A stretch of DNA of 64,000 bases from Riptortus pedestris (GCA_019009955.1 CM032233.1:96679501-96743500), one strand, 5' to 3'; positions 20,712-32,739 are shown, numbered from the stretch's first letter. Made by a program: numbers and translations. The notes: generated from the sequence alone by a model not told the origin.

Positions 20712-21220
20712 TAAAAACGTGGGGGCTGCGCAAACTAAGCAGATTTCCCTCGTGAAGTTTAATAATAGATAAATCTACATACTGGTAACACAACATCACC
20801 TTGAGTATTAAGTAATTAAATACAAACGGTAATAAGAAACCTCCCAACGGAAAGCATCTGAAATGTAAACATACAGTTCTGGCAACTTCTTGCCGGAAAG
20901 AAAAACAATTATTGAAATATATCTGAATATAACGCATTAATTTGATTGAAAACTATTTACTATAGCTAGCGTTGCAATTTATAATGTATCAGAATAATTT
21001 TTATCTCGATCACTCAAATTTTAGTAATCCAAGAATAAAAGAAGGGGTGTGGTTCATCTGAACATATTTGCATTTATCACGCATAATAAAGGTCTCTTGG
21101 AAACAATATCTGGTATTTAAGCTTCGTATTTTCTTCATCTCCTGGGCAGGATCGATGGCCATTTAAAGACATTTTTAAAACATCGCACCGTGAGTACAAC
21201 CTCAATAGCAGATCTGCTAA
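20712..21220 (-). mobile_element. Family A element lacking its microsatellite core
   Basis: The 3' end (GGGGGCTGCGCAAACTAAGC) and 5' end (CTCAATAGCAGATCTGCTAA) are both present. The body jumps from TTTAAGCTTCG straight to TTCTTCATCTCCTGGGCAGG, so the core and its flanks were deleted. Confidence 0.7.
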
Positions 21221-21457
21221 TAGGATCACCGACAGGAGGGTCCTGACTCAAGTGTCAAATCCCCATAAAAAAAAAAAAAAATGAGAAGTGAAACTGGAAA
21301 AATCTTCGGGTCATGTTTGCATAGCGGGAAGTCAGTCGAGCTACTGTCCCACTAATCAACCGCCTCCGTCAAGAGCACGGACCAATGAATGGGCTTTGCT
21401 ACCACCGACGACTCACCATCATAATCATTTACTACTTACAACCGGCGTCACAAATAA
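21221..21457. other. Short low-copy segment with an A-run
   Basis: A poly-A stretch near 21268 precedes ~180 bp of GC-richer sequence. I recognise no family. It could be a retrocopied fragment, but the A-run is on its left side. Confidence 0.3.
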
Positions 21458-21590
21458 AAAGTCCGTCACGCAGGGGCTAAGCAGATTTCCTACGCGAATG
21501 TTTATAATAGACGTACAGGTAACTACCGAGAATGCTAAGTGAATAAATACAAAGGGTAATGAGAAATCTTTCAGCCAAGTTGCAATAAAA
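21458..21590 (-). mobile_element. Family A 3' end
   Basis: AAAAAGTCCGTCACGCAGGG and the subterminal repeat are intact; a deletion removes GCGTAA. It is cut by a (TA)n run and a Helitron. Confidence 0.75.
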
Positions 21591-21611
21591 ATTAATATAT
21601 ATATACACATA

Positions 21612-22566
21612 ATTGTAACCTCTGTCTGTACATTGATTTTTTCGCGAAATTTCACGATAACTTTTCGTTTCACATGTCATAGACACCATAACTGCATTTT
21701 GTTTCTTTCGTGTATGTTTGTTTGTTTGTTACCTTTTCACGCATAAACGGCTGAACCGAATTTTATGAAACTTGGTATGTATATTACTATTAGCCCAACT
21801 TAGACTTTAGGCTATATTAATATTCTCCACGACAAACAGGAGTGGGGGTTATAAGAGAGGCCTGAAATTAAAAATAGCGATAATTCGTTTTCTATTGCTT
21901 TTTCAGCAAATATGCACATAACAAAAGTTTTCATTTTGTTATTTAGAGTAACTTTTGTTATATGCACTTTTGCCGTATACGGAAGTATAAATGAGTTATA
22001 CGCTAAAAATTATAGAGGGAGTCCACAATTTTATTTGGCACAAAAGACTCAACCGAACTAAACCAAACTCGGTATGTGAATTAGTACTAACGCCTTCCTT
22101 ATAATAAGCCATACCAACATTTCTAGGGACGGGCAGGAGTGGGGGTTATAAGGGAGGCATGAAATTAAAAATAGTGATTTCCTATTGGGGGTTCGGCAAA
22201 TATGGACATAACAAAAGTTGTTTATATTGTTATTTAGAGAAATTTGTTCAACACTTCTTTTCAATATGAACTACCAGGTACCTCAAATGAAAAAATTGAT
22301 TCAAATGTATGTCAATATTTTCTCATTAATAATTCAAATCTATGCATAATGCACAGGAAACGGGAAATATGACAATATGCAGGACAGTGAAGTCTTACAT
22401 AAAAAAATAATTTTGTTATTAACAAATCCACAGAAACAACGGGTGTTTACCCTAAACACTGGGACGGGTACATGTCAAAATATTGTGCAAAGTAAAGCCT
22501 TGCCAAAAATATAACATCACCATTCAGCCTCAAATGAATTCTCGAGCGAAGCCGGGTATCTGAGCT

Positions 22567-22568
<2 letters not shown>
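21612..22568 (+). mobile_element. Family B Helitron-like element
   Basis: ATTGTAACCTCTGTCTGTAC to CTCGAGCGAAGCCGGGTATC, TGAGCTAG and T. It carries two modules. The left edge is a TA run and the right edge a (TC)n(TA)n run. Confidence 0.8.
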
Positions 22569-22630
<62 letters not shown>

Positions 22631-22631
22631 G
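22569..22631. repeat. (TC)n(TA)n compound microsatellite
   Basis: About 21 TC units followed by TA units, between a Helitron 3' end and a family A 5' end. Confidence 0.95.
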
Positions 22632-22633
22632 CA

Positions 22634-22772
22634 TTTTTTAGCAGATTTCCCCATAGGGAAATCAGCTATTGAGGTTGTACTCATGACGGAATTTTCAAAA
22701 TTTTTCTTCAAATGTCCATCGATCCTACCCAGGAGATGACGAAAATGATGTCCCTTCAAAACTGTATATATA

Positions 22773-22807
<35 letters not shown>

Positions 22808-23362
22808 ATATTTGTCTGTTACCGCTCTAGCGGTCGCAATTTTTGTTTGATCGTTGCCAAACTCGATATTTAGTCGTTTTATGTAAAAATAAAGATCAAG
22901 TTCGTTAACGGCTGAAATCGGACCAGAGGGAGGGGGGGTTTAGAGGGGAGGATTTTCGAAAATGCGAAATATCTCCGTTACTATACGTCGGATCGAAAAA
23001 TTGTATAGAATCAATCTTATTGAAATTTAAATTTACTATAAATATTGTTATATACATTTATTCTCTATCTTGAATATTAACCGAGATATTTGCATTCTGC
23101 GTGTGGTCACCAGTAGGCTGTTCCGACTTTCCGCCGAGAGCTCTGGTGGCCATTTCCATAACTATTCGTCCCTCGTGAATAGGTTTAGAGGTTAGGTTAA
23201 CTGTTTTTTGGGGCTAGAAACTACTGGGTTATTACGCCCTAAATAATGTTTTAGGTTTAGAGGTTTCTTACTACTACAGTTGTTATTAGGCAGATTTCTC
23301 TATTGTAAAACTTCACGTGGGAAATCTGTTTAGTTTACGCAGCGCCTGCGTGACGGACTTTT
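22634..23362 (+). mobile_element. Family A element, complete, cassette type 2
   Basis: It has the 5' TTTTTAGCAGATTTCCCC and a core of TA plus about nine TATC units (22766-22812). The body, the type 2 cassette, the inverted subterminal repeat, a hairpin around CGCAGCGCCTGCG and GACGGACTTTT follow. A tetranucleotide core instead of TA shows that the core drifts independently. Confidence 0.8.
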
Positions 23363-23365
23363 GTT

Positions 23366-24613
23366 TCTTTCGTGTCTGGTTGTTTGTTTGTTTGTTACCT
23401 TTTCACGCATAAACGGCTGAACCGAATTTTATGAAACTTAGTACGTATATTACTACTAACCCAACTTAGACTTTAGGCTATGTTAATATTCTCTGTGGCA
23501 AACAGGAGTGGGGGTTATAATGGAGGCCTTAAATTAAAAATAGCGATATTTCGTTTCCTATTGCATTTTCGGCAATTATGCCCATAACAAAAGTTCTTTA
23601 TTTTGCTATTTGGAGGAACCTTTGTTATATACACTTTTGTCGTATACCGAAATATAAAGGCGTTATACGCTAAAAATTATAGCGGGAGTCAACAGTTTTA
23701 TTTGGCACAAAAGACTCAACCGAACTAAATAAAACGCGGTATGTTTATTAGCACTAACGCCTTCCTTATAATAAGCCATACTAACATTTCTAGGGAAGGG
23801 CAGGAGTGGGGGTTATAAGGGTGGCCTGAAGTAAAAATTTGCGATATTTCATTTTATATTTGTTTTTCGACAAACGTGCACATAACAAAAGTGGCTTACT
23901 TTTGTTCATTCACTTTTGTCGTAAAATGAAATATATACGGGATATACATAATCTAAATCTATAGCGGGAGTCGACGATTTTATTAGTGCTTATTTAAGTG
24001 TTTTTAATATAGGCATTTTATGACAAATGATGTTAAGTTTTAATCTTATCTATTTCGATTATTTAGTTCAAAGTATGATTCGGATCGGTGAGATTATAAT
24101 CTCCGCCCACCCCCCCCCCCTCATTTATTTATTTTCCCTAGAAAATAACTTTGTAACTTATTTCCAATAAAAGGTAATTGACTTTACTGATTTCCTGTTT
24201 AATGCTGGTATTACGGGAAGTGATTTCACTGAGATCTACTCTTACGAATATAACCTTACTCGCTAAACTATGCTTAAACTATATGTGCTCGGATGGGATT
24301 TTGAAAGGAAATATGTCCATTATAGATGATATTTAATTGTAATAAATGCTATTCATCATAATGGTATGAATTATTCAAAAACGGTGATTCAAAAAGTGTA
24401 GAGGGATAGATTAGGAACACATTTTTATTTATTCTTCATAACTAAAATTTCTATTCCATTAATACCCTACATTTAGCCATTAGGATCGGCTATTTCGGAA
24501 AAAACAATACGCCGTGGAGGGAAGTGCAATTGTTCACATTAAGTCTTGATCTAAAAATACCATCACTAGTCAGTCTACAATGATTTCCCGAGCATCGCCG
24601 GGTACCTTAGCAA
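23366..24613 (+). mobile_element. Family B Helitron-like element, 5'-truncated
   Basis: It begins internally at GTTTCTTTCGTGTCTGG, directly after a family A 3' end. It carries two modules and the alternative 3' segment, and ends CCGAGCATCGCCGGGTACCT, then GCAAG where CTAG is expected. Terminal damage suggests an old copy. Confidence 0.65.
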
Positions 24614-24614
24614 G

Positions 24615-25105
24615 TAATCTCTACAACGGAAATCGGCTGATTTGTAAACATACAGGTCAGCCAACCTCGTAGCGCTGACTAGATAGATAGCCGGAAAGAC
24701 AAACAATTAATGAAATATATCTGAATATAACATATTAATTTTATTGACTACAATTTACTAAAGCTAGTGCTGTAATTTGTAATGAATCAGAATCAGTTTT
24801 ATCTCAATCACTCAAATTTTAGTAATCCAAGAACAAGAGAGTGGAGTGAGTTAACAAACGTATTTGCATATATCTAAGAAAGTAAAAGTTCAATGAAAAC
24901 AATATTTGGTATTAAAACTTGGTCTGAAGTGGTTCGTGATATATCAGCTTATTGTTAATATGACATTAGTAGGAGTGAGGCTTTCCTAAGGGCTGATTAA
25001 ATAAAAGCATACTTCCAAATATCTCAGTTAATATTCATGATACAGAAAATATGAATAGAAAAATATTTATAGAACATTAAATTTGCAATTAGATTACAAA
25101 TTGAT
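24615..25105 (-). mobile_element. Family A body fragment
   Basis: Body blocks (GTAAACATACAGGTCAGCCA, GAATCAGAATCAG, CAAATATCTCAGTTAATATT) in minus order, without either end. Confidence 0.7.
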
Positions 25106-25235
25106 GATTAGTGTAAACTAAGCTGGAAAAGAAAGAGGGAAACGAGCACTTCAGCAATGCATAGCCCCTGAAGAGGTGGCAAGTAAGCCATGAAACATGT
25201 AGGGCAGTTTCAATAAAGTTTGCACCGAAAAAGTG
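25106..25235 (+). repeat. Short retroelement 3' end with CTGAAGA-stem-GAAAC motif
   Basis: CTGAAGA (25168-25174), a perfect TGGC/GCCA stem with a six-base loop, then GAAAC (25192-25196). GCCC and GGGC flanks can pair. CAATAAAG follows within 25 bp, like a polyadenylation signal. The source family is not identified. Confidence 0.4.
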
Positions 25236-25371
25236 TTTTAGCAGATTTCCCCTAAGAGAAATCAGCTATTGAGGTCGTACTCATGACGCGATTTTCGAAA
25301 AATTTCTTCAAATGTCCATCGATCCTACCCAGGAGATGAAGAAAATGAGGTCCGTTCAAAATTTTATATAT

Positions 25372-25431
<60 letters not shown>

Positions 25432-25650
25432 TTGTCTGTTAACGCTCTAGTGGTCGCAATTTTTGTTTGATCGTTACGAAACTCGATATTTAACCGTTTT
25501 ATGTAGAAAGACAGATCAAGTTCGTTAATGGCTGTAATCGGACCAGTGGGAAGGGGGGTTAGAAGGGGATTTTCAAAAATTCGAAATATCTCCGTTATTA
25601 TACATTGGATCGAAAAATTGTATAGAATCAATCTATTAAGAGTGTTCAGA
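25236..25650 (+). mobile_element. Family A 5' half with long (TA)n core
   Basis: TTTTAGCAGATTTCCCCTAA to a TA core at 25372-25429, then GTCTGTTAACGCTCTAGTGG and the G-rich block. It ends at ACCAATC-like body sequence near 25645. Confidence 0.8.
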
Positions 25651-25965
25651 ATTATTAAGAGTGTGGTCGGGTATTGTTCGGATTAGTTCGGCCGATTCCG
25701 TAACTGTTCCGCTCTGGTGGAAGCTTCTTCTAACCTTACCTGTCGTTTCAGCTTTTACTTTGTGAGATTTATGCAAATACGTTCTGTTCATCCACCCCCC
25801 CCCCTTCTTTAGTTCTTGGACTACTAAAATTTGAGTTATTAAAATATAAATTATTCTTACAATTCAGAAGCCGTTTCCGTTGAGAATTTATTAAAATTAA
25901 CTGAAAAATTTCTCATTACCGCTTGTATTTACTCACATAAATATATACATATGTTTCCGTGTGTG
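25651..25965 (+). mobile_element. Family A body fragment, cassette type 3
   Basis: It holds the GTTCGGCCGATTCCGTAACT and GGTGGAAGCTTCTTCTAACC cassette that also occurs inverted at about 34330-34440. It lacks both termini. Confidence 0.65.
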
Positions 25966-26781
25966 TGTGAGTGTCTGTTAACGCTCTACCGGTCGCAATT
26001 TTTGTTTGATCGTTACCAAAGTCGATATTTAATCGTTTAATGTAAGAAAAAAGATTAAGTTTGTTAATTATTGAAACCGGACCACTAGGAGGGAGGGGGG
26101 CGTTTAGAGGAGGATTTTTGAAATATCTCCGTTACTATAGTTCGGATGGAAAAATTGTATAGCAACAATCTTATTGAAAATTAAATTTACAAGCAATATT
26201 TTTATATAAATTTATTCTATATCGTGAATATTTACCGAGATATTTGCACTTTTCAGTTTTAATCCTTCAGCAAACCCCTCATGTCACATAAGCAATACTA
26301 TGTTATATAATAAACCACTTTCTTAGAAGCTTAAATATCAAATATTGTTTTCAAGAGACTTTTGTTATATGAGATACATGAAAATATGTTCTGTCGAGCC
26401 CCCCCCCCCCCCCACAGCACTAAGTTCTTGGACTACTAAAGTTTGAGTAATTGAGATAATAGTTATTCTGATTCATTATAAATTACAGTACTAATTATAG
26501 TACTTTCAATAAAATTAAAGTGTTATTTTCAGATATATTTCAGTAATTGTTTTTCTTTCCGGTGAAGAATATTTCTATCTATCTGTTCAGCTCTAAGAGG
26601 TTTACAGACCTGTCTGTTTACAACTCAAGCGCTTTCCGCTAGGAGGAAAGATTTCTGATTACCGTTTGTATTTATTCACTTAAGTGGCGTTAAGTGTTAC
26701 CAGTATGTAGATTTATCTATTGTAAAACATCACGAGGGAAATCTGCTTAGTTTACCCAGCCCCTGCGCGACGGACTTTCTA
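25966..26781 (+). mobile_element. Family A element from its core to its 3' end
   Basis: A (GT)n core, GTCTGTTAACGCTCTACCGG, the full body without a variable cassette, GGGAAATCTGCTTAG and a terminal GCGACGGACTTT. About 820 bp; the segment before the core is absent. Confidence 0.75.
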
Positions 26782-27449
26782 TTTGTATCGCGTTACCGTT
26801 TCCTTCTAATATATTTGATGTCAGATCAAGTAATTCAAATATTTTATTGATGGAACACCTGAGCCTTGTTATTGGAGGGCTACCTTTCTAGCTGATGCCA
26901 ACAGGAGGTATCCATTTGCATCTCAGCTACGGGGTTAGTCGCACCTGCATATGACACGGTCCCTATTCACGTTTTTATCTCTCAAACGTGTTCAGACATA
27001 ATTGCATTGTTATCTTTTTTTACCAAGTGGGCTGTAAAGCTCTTTTTTATTGGGCGGCACTTGTCATCTTGTGGCGCATATCTCTCCTAACTGGGCTATT
27101 TCACACCCTTTACTTTCAAAAGATTGAGTAGTTGCCATTTTCCTTTTTATTTTTTTTTTATATTCCTAGAAATGGAGAGAAAGTCATTCAACCTCAATAA
27201 ACAGCTATTCTCTTCTAAGATACGAAGCTTTTCATAATTGAGGAGGTCTATGTAAAAAGGGCGTATGGCGGTATAGGCCCTTTTTGTGGAGATGGCATTT
27301 TTAGATTCATTGTGGTCTCTTTTATATCCGTACGAAATTTCGTGTTTATACCTCTTTAATTCACCTTTTACCGCCTGTTTGAATCAGTGGAGTGTAAATT
27401 ATGAGGTTGCATTTTGCTAGTTTTGTTTGTTGCTTTCCTTTTTAAAAAT
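26782..27449. other. Low-copy segment of mixed composition
   Basis: It has no similarity to families A or B and immediately precedes a broken coding relic, so it may be part of the same unknown element. No terminal repeats were found. Confidence 0.35.
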
Positions 27450-27960
27450 GAGCAATTTGGAAGAAGTTATTAGTGATGAACGTATTTTAAAAACTTCGAA
27501 GAAAAAAAGGAAATATGAATCTTTTCAAGATCCCAAAAACAATAAAAATAAACGATATTCGGGTGAATAGATTACTTCAACAAAAGGTAGGATGGATAGT
27601 AAGAACTTTATCTCGATATTGAACTATCGTAAACAAGCCTGTCGAATTAAAGTTACTGCAAATGAGCAAAAGAATTTGTTTGATCATTTTTTATGGTTGT
27701 GATAAAGTACAAGACACACTTCTTGCGGGATAGCATATAGTGCTTACCCTCACTGTGCACCAGCACAGACATACTGTGCGACTATTCAGTAAAATGTAGC
27801 GGAACTCCTATTAATGTTTGTTTCAAATTTTTACTCAGCCTTTACCAAATTTCTGAGAAACGCCTTCGTGTCATTCAGGAAAAAATACACTCTGGTAGTA
27901 ATTTCACTGAGAAAAGAGGATCCCATACAGTAACGTTTCTTATACAGTACTATTTTATTA
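27450..27960 (+). pseudogene. Broken coding relic of unknown function (arthropod TE-associated type)
   Basis: A 41-codon frame opens with MSNLEEVISDERILKTSKKK (27450-27572) and ends TAG; the peptide is Lys-rich. In the same or shifted frames follow YRKQACRIKVTANEQKNLFD and, after several stops, NVCFKFLLSLYQISEKRLRV and IHSGSNFTEKRGSH. From memory, the order (basic N-terminus, Cys-containing block, FxxFW-like helix, then a CKxFFL-LxISxKRLR block and a GS/GxH motif) recalls a family of uncharacterised arthropod proteins often found in repeats. At least three disruptions are present. I assign no function. Confidence 0.4.
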
Positions 27961-28156
27961 AAAAACTAACTTTCTACATGTAGCTGTAAATGTTTTTTTT
28001 TTTAAATTTTAGTTCTTATTCAATATTATCAGATCTTACGTGCAATGTCTATGCAATAAGCGCGTATGAAAACATATCTATGTAACATGGGCTTATGAAA
28101 AACATGACTGCCAGTCATATGAAAATGAATTCTACAAATGGCTTCGAAAATTATTG

Positions 28157-28657
28157 CCACTTTCTTTAAGGGAAATCAGCTATTGAGTTTGTACTCATGA
28201 CGTGATTTTCAAAAAATCTCTTCAAATGTCCAATGGTCCTATTCAGGAGATGAGGAAAATGAGGTCCATTCAAAACTATAAGTAAATAAATATAGAGGTC
28301 GCAATTTTTGTTCGATCGTAACATAAATTTGAAAACTCAAAATATCACTGTTATTATACAATCAAAAAATTGAGTAACAACCGATCTTATTGTAAATGTT
28401 ACTGCCTATCAATGTCGTTATACACTAATTTTCTCTATCATGAATATTAAATGAGATATGTGCATTTTTTTTAAGTTTTACTGTCCAGTAAAACCTTACT
28501 CCTACTCATTATTGTCATTTAACAATAAGCGGCTGTATCATGAACCACTCTATTTGATGCTTGCATACTAAATATTTTTTTATTGAACTTTTACTGTGTT
28601 TGATACATGCGGATACGTTGTGAGATAGCGTCATCAATGAAGAGTTACGTATTGAAA
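28157..28657 (+). mobile_element. Family A fragment without (TA)n
   Basis: TTAAGGGAAATCAGCTATTG and ATTCAGGAGATGAGGAAAATG, then a core reduced to TAAGTAAATAAATA and body up to GCGTCATCAATGAAG. The 3' end is missing. Confidence 0.65.
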
Positions 28658-28665
28658 GATTCCCT
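28658..28665. repeat. Merlin target-site duplication, left copy
   Basis: GATTCCCT, repeated exactly at 29840-29847. Confidence 0.85.
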
Positions 28666-29839
28666 GGGTCATTTGTACAATAAGGATACACTTTTCAAGA
28701 ACTAGTAACAGTTACTCATTTTATTATTATTTGGAACATGTGATTCACCTCTAACCTAATTTTGTATTTTAACGCATTCATTTATCAGATTTACATGAAA
28801 AACAGTAACAATGAATTTGCTGAAGTTAAGCCAGTTAATATCTAATGTGAAAGTTTCAGTCCGGTTTCTTCAGAAGAAGGGATTAATCCATTCTGAGAAA
28901 AAGTGCTCCATACTTCATAAAATGAAAATTTATTATAGAAGGAACAGAGGGCCAATTTGGAAGTGTAATCGGACAGGATGTAAGAAGGAAATTAGCATTT
29001 ATAAAGGTGCGTGGTTTGAAAACAGCAAAATACCACTCAAAACAGCATTGCTGTTCTGATACTGATGGTCAATGGGATATACCACAACCAAATTTTGCAA
29101 AAAAGAATTAAACATGTCTAGTCACACAACTACAGACTGGAAAAATTTCATGCGAGAGTTATGCGCATCAGATCTAATCTCAAACCCTATAAAGATTGGA
29201 GGTGAAGGCTTAAACGTTGAAATTTATGAAACATGCTTCTCCCGGAGGAAATATCAACGTGGAAGATTATATCCATCGCAGTGGATCTTCGGAGGTGTTT
29301 GTCGTGAGACTAGGGAAGTTTTTCTATATGCCGTGCCTGACCGTTCAGCTGTTACCCTAACTAAGTGTATAAAGGCATATGTACTACCGGGATCCACAAT
29401 ATTTTCTGATTGTTGGAAGTCATACCATGGTCTGAGGAAGGTTCCAGGAATGCGATATAAGCTCTATCCAGTAAATCATAGTGAAAATTTTGTAGATCCC
29501 ATTACTGGAGCCCACACACAGAGAATTGAGTCTTTCTGGGCTAGTTTGAAGCGAAGGAACAAGATTGAATGCGGAACAAGTAGGGCATTATTGGATTCAT
29601 ATTTGTGTGGAGAAGAAGATATGAGAAGGAAGACCTATTTCATAAAATATTGCATTCAATGTTTGAATATTGGTCACCTTCAGCATGATTTATTTTGTTC
29701 AGTATTAAATAAAGTTATTTTCTTTTTTATAAACAAGCATTTATCTTGTTTTGTAAACATAACCTAGAGTTTATTGAAGTAACACATGAGTAACTGTTAC
29801 TAGTTCTTGAAAAGTGTATGCTTATTGTACAAAAGACCC
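28666..29839 (+). mobile_element. Merlin-superfamily DNA transposon, structurally complete
   Basis: The 1174-bp element has 54-bp inverted ends (28666-28719 and 29786-29839) that differ at two positions and begin GGGTC. Exact 8-bp duplications (GATTCCCT) flank it. Merlin elements, related to bacterial IS1016, make 8-9-bp duplications and encode the IS1016-type transposase seen here. The duplicated target is in the palindromic 5' end of a family A copy. High identity between its ends suggests fairly recent insertion, yet the transposase is broken. Confidence 0.9.
28811..29767 (+). pseudogene. Merlin (IS1016/ISXO2-like) transposase with two in-frame stops
   Basis: Residues 1-82 carry the zinc-ribbon region (C32 and WKCNRTGCKKE with C52 and C57, then YKGAWFENSKIPL). 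TGA-TAC-TGA at 29057-29065 interrupts the frame, which continues without a shift into a 231-codon part beginning at 29072. That part shows the ISXO2-like DDE domain: GGEGLNVEIYETCFSRRKYQ (Tyr52 where family members have the first catalytic Asp, VEIDE), FSDCWKSYHG with Asp113, and TQRIESFWASLKRR with Glu153. Combined length of about 317 residues is normal. Both the stops and the Asp-to-Tyr change predict an inactive enzyme. It lies wholly between the 54-bp inverted ends. Confidence 0.9.
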
Positions 29840-30600
29840 GATTCCCTTAAGGGAAGTCAGCTATTGAGGTCTTAATGACGCAATTTTTAAAACATTTCCT
29901 CAAACGTCCTTCATCGATCATGCCTAGTAGATGACGAAAATGAGGTTATATATATATATATATATTTGTCAGTTACCGCTCGGGCGGTCGCAATTTTTGT
30001 TTGATCGTTACAAAAGTCTATATTTAATCCTTTTATGTAAAATGAAAGGTCTCGTTCATTGATGGCAGAAATCAAATGGACAAATGGGAGGGGAATTTGG
30101 AAAATTTGACATATATCCATTATTATAAGTCGGATCGAAATAGTGTACATGGCCAATTTTATTTCAAATTAAATTTGCTATAACTGTTGTTATTTTCATA
30201 TTTTTCTCTATTATGAATATTAACCGAGATATTGACATTTTTTTTTCGATTTTAGCCTTAAGTAAAGAGATCTTCACTATGAGGGATACATGCAATTCTG
30301 TTGTTTGAAGACGTCATCAATTATGATTTTACGTTCAAACTCCATAATGATTATTTGATCTATACCAAAATCTATATTTAACCGTTTCAGTCACCCCTAA
30401 AGATCACCCCTAAAGATTTTTTATTGGTTGAAATCGGACCTGGAATAATATGAGATTTTTAGAGGGGGTATTCGAAAATTGAAAATATATCCGTTACTAT
30501 GAGTCTGAAGGTTATAGAACCATTGTTGTTAAACTTTTGATTTTCAACAATTGCTCTTCTGTGCATTTTTTTTTAACGAAGGAAAAAAAAATTATATAAC
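29840..30600 (+). mobile_element. Family A element, interrupted at its 5' end by Merlin
   Basis: It starts with the duplicated GATTCCCT and TTAAGGGAAGTCAGCTATTG. A short (TA)n core lies at 29946-29967, then the body with G-rich block. The 3' terminus is not reached; the sequence fades into AT-rich DNA near 30600. Confidence 0.75.
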
Positions 30601-32170
30601 ATATTTTATTCATTTTGCAGTGTTATAAAAAATTAGTTAGCACTGATACTAGTTATTTGAAAACTAATAGATAGGAAATTTCACGATTTCATAACAATCT
30701 TAATAAATTATGTTAAGGAAGAGAAATGCCAAGAAATGGTCGTAGACCATATAATTTATTCAAAAGTACTAATAGTTCTGGAATCTTTCATGTCTCTCTT
30801 CTTCTAGAACTCATGTTCCTTGAGTAGACGAATGACTTCAATGTGAGGTATTCAAATTTACATAATACGATTTTAACAAAAAAAAAAAACTCTTTCCGAC
30901 AAGGTTAGTAATAGTAGTATATTTTAATGGTTAGTGACAAGTTTAATTTTTAAACCTATTTAGCAAGAATGACGTAAACTTGAATACCGATGGAAATATA
31001 TGCTAGAGATCGTTGCATTTTGGAATAAGGTAAGACACGGAGTCGGATATTTTGAATGGCAAAGTAAACTGCCATACAAAGTGATATAATGGACCCTGCA
31101 ACAATTAAAGAAGTCCATCACTTAGAAGATGTGTAAAAAAGCAGTTTTCTAGGAACAGGTGTAAATATGACGCCACGATGGACACTGGAGCGAGTGATAG
31201 GGTAAGCCGGACATTCATATCTCCGTTTATACTAGTTCTAGAATATTGATTCTGGTGTCATTTTAAAGCACATCGAATACTCTATTGAACTACCTGATCA
31301 GCAATCTGGCAAAATTTTGCCAGTTGCGATATAACGGTAGGATGAATTTTAAATGTGTACATACAGATTATGTATCGCTTACTAAGTAGAGAATTGTGAT
31401 TTGTAGACACAATATCAACATATAAAATATTTAAACAAGAAAAAAAAGTATTTAACTATTTCTTCAAACGTGAATGGCGGTGTCAATTGCGTAGAGGAGG
31501 AGGCGTTTTACACCGTACGTAGTTGGGAAAGGTCCGCGGGAGGTATAATACGTCTTCAGCACCGAAAGCGTTAACACTAAAAGTAAAATATTTAATGAAT
31601 AGGCAAATTTAAGCAAGATCTGACGACGTTGTAAATAAGACAATATACTCCTAAAAGCATGCCAAGTGGTATTTTTTCAAGCAAATACAAGCGATTTGCG
31701 AATTCAATTAAATAAAATTATTTTCAGCTCGATATAAAAAAAAAAAAAAAATTAGTGGAATTTTAAAAACCTTTTGTGCCAGTTTTTGATTTGTTATAAT
31801 ACCCTTAATGTGTACTGGAAGCAACAATAATTTATAAAATGAAATAAGAGTTCACGACGAATTAAATAAACCAAGGCTTTTTTTAACATAGCAATTATAA
31901 CCAGGCATTATGTAAAAACCATTGCAATAATATGGCTAAAAATCAATCTGCTCAATTGAAAAGGGTTTATGTGGTACTAACAATACAATCAAAATCCCAA
32001 ATTAAAACTTTTATTTTTTCCCCGAATGTCCAACATTACTGAAGGATCGCTCCAGTGTGCGATGGTCTCAATTGGCCATCTATTCTCTGTTTCACCCATA
32101 ATAACCTGCCCAAGTGAACAAGAATCAAAATAATCGCGTGAGTTGGAGTATGTGTTACTAAAAAAATACT
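30601..32170. other. Long low-copy spacer
   Basis: 1.6 kb with no recognisable repeat, frame or RNA gene. A GC-richer patch at 31490-31570 holds no recognised motif. An isolated DTGAS pentapeptide (31181-31195) is discussed among the rejected items. Confidence 0.4.
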
Positions 32171-32560
32171 AATATTTTCTGTTAAAGTTCGAAATCCAAA
32201 AGAAATGCACCAATAAGATTGGTTACATAGAGTTTCCGATCCGATTCTTAATGGCTGAGATATTACGAAATATGGGCATCTCGTCTAAACCCCTCCCCCC
32301 TCTTCAAAGGCCGATTTCAGCTGTTACCAAATACAATATATTGTTTTTCATGAAAGGGTTAAATATCGTATGTGGCGTTGATCAAGTAACAATCATGCAC
32401 TTGAGAACAAACATCTTAAATGATGACGTCACGCCAAAAATGTTTGCACAAATCTCACTCAGCAGAAGTCCATTGAAAATGATATTTGGTATTCAAGCTT
32501 CGAATAAGGTGGTTAATGATATAACAGCTTGTTATTAACATGAAATATTTGATTTACAAA
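32171..32560 (-). mobile_element. Family A body fragment, diverged
   Basis: It has AATAAGATTGGTTAC, a C-rich block, TGGTATTCAAGCTTCGAATA and related blocks in a shuffled order, without ends or core. Confidence 0.5.
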
Positions 32561-32739
32561 GAATTGTATAGGACAACAATTGTAGAGCATCAATATTTTA
32601 GCAAGACTGGTCCTATACAATTTATATATTTATCCGACGTATATAACGGAGATATTTGGAATTATCAAATTTTAGTAAAGATCAAAATAAATTGTGGCAG
32701 GTAACAGACAAGTAATCAAAAGTGTATTATTTATTATTC

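Noticed and set aside
31181..31195. DTGAS pentapeptide followed by GTAAG, suggesting a retroelement protease or an exon edge
   Set aside because: One pentapeptide is plausible by chance in a window this size. Stops lie close on both sides in frame and no other protease motif is present.
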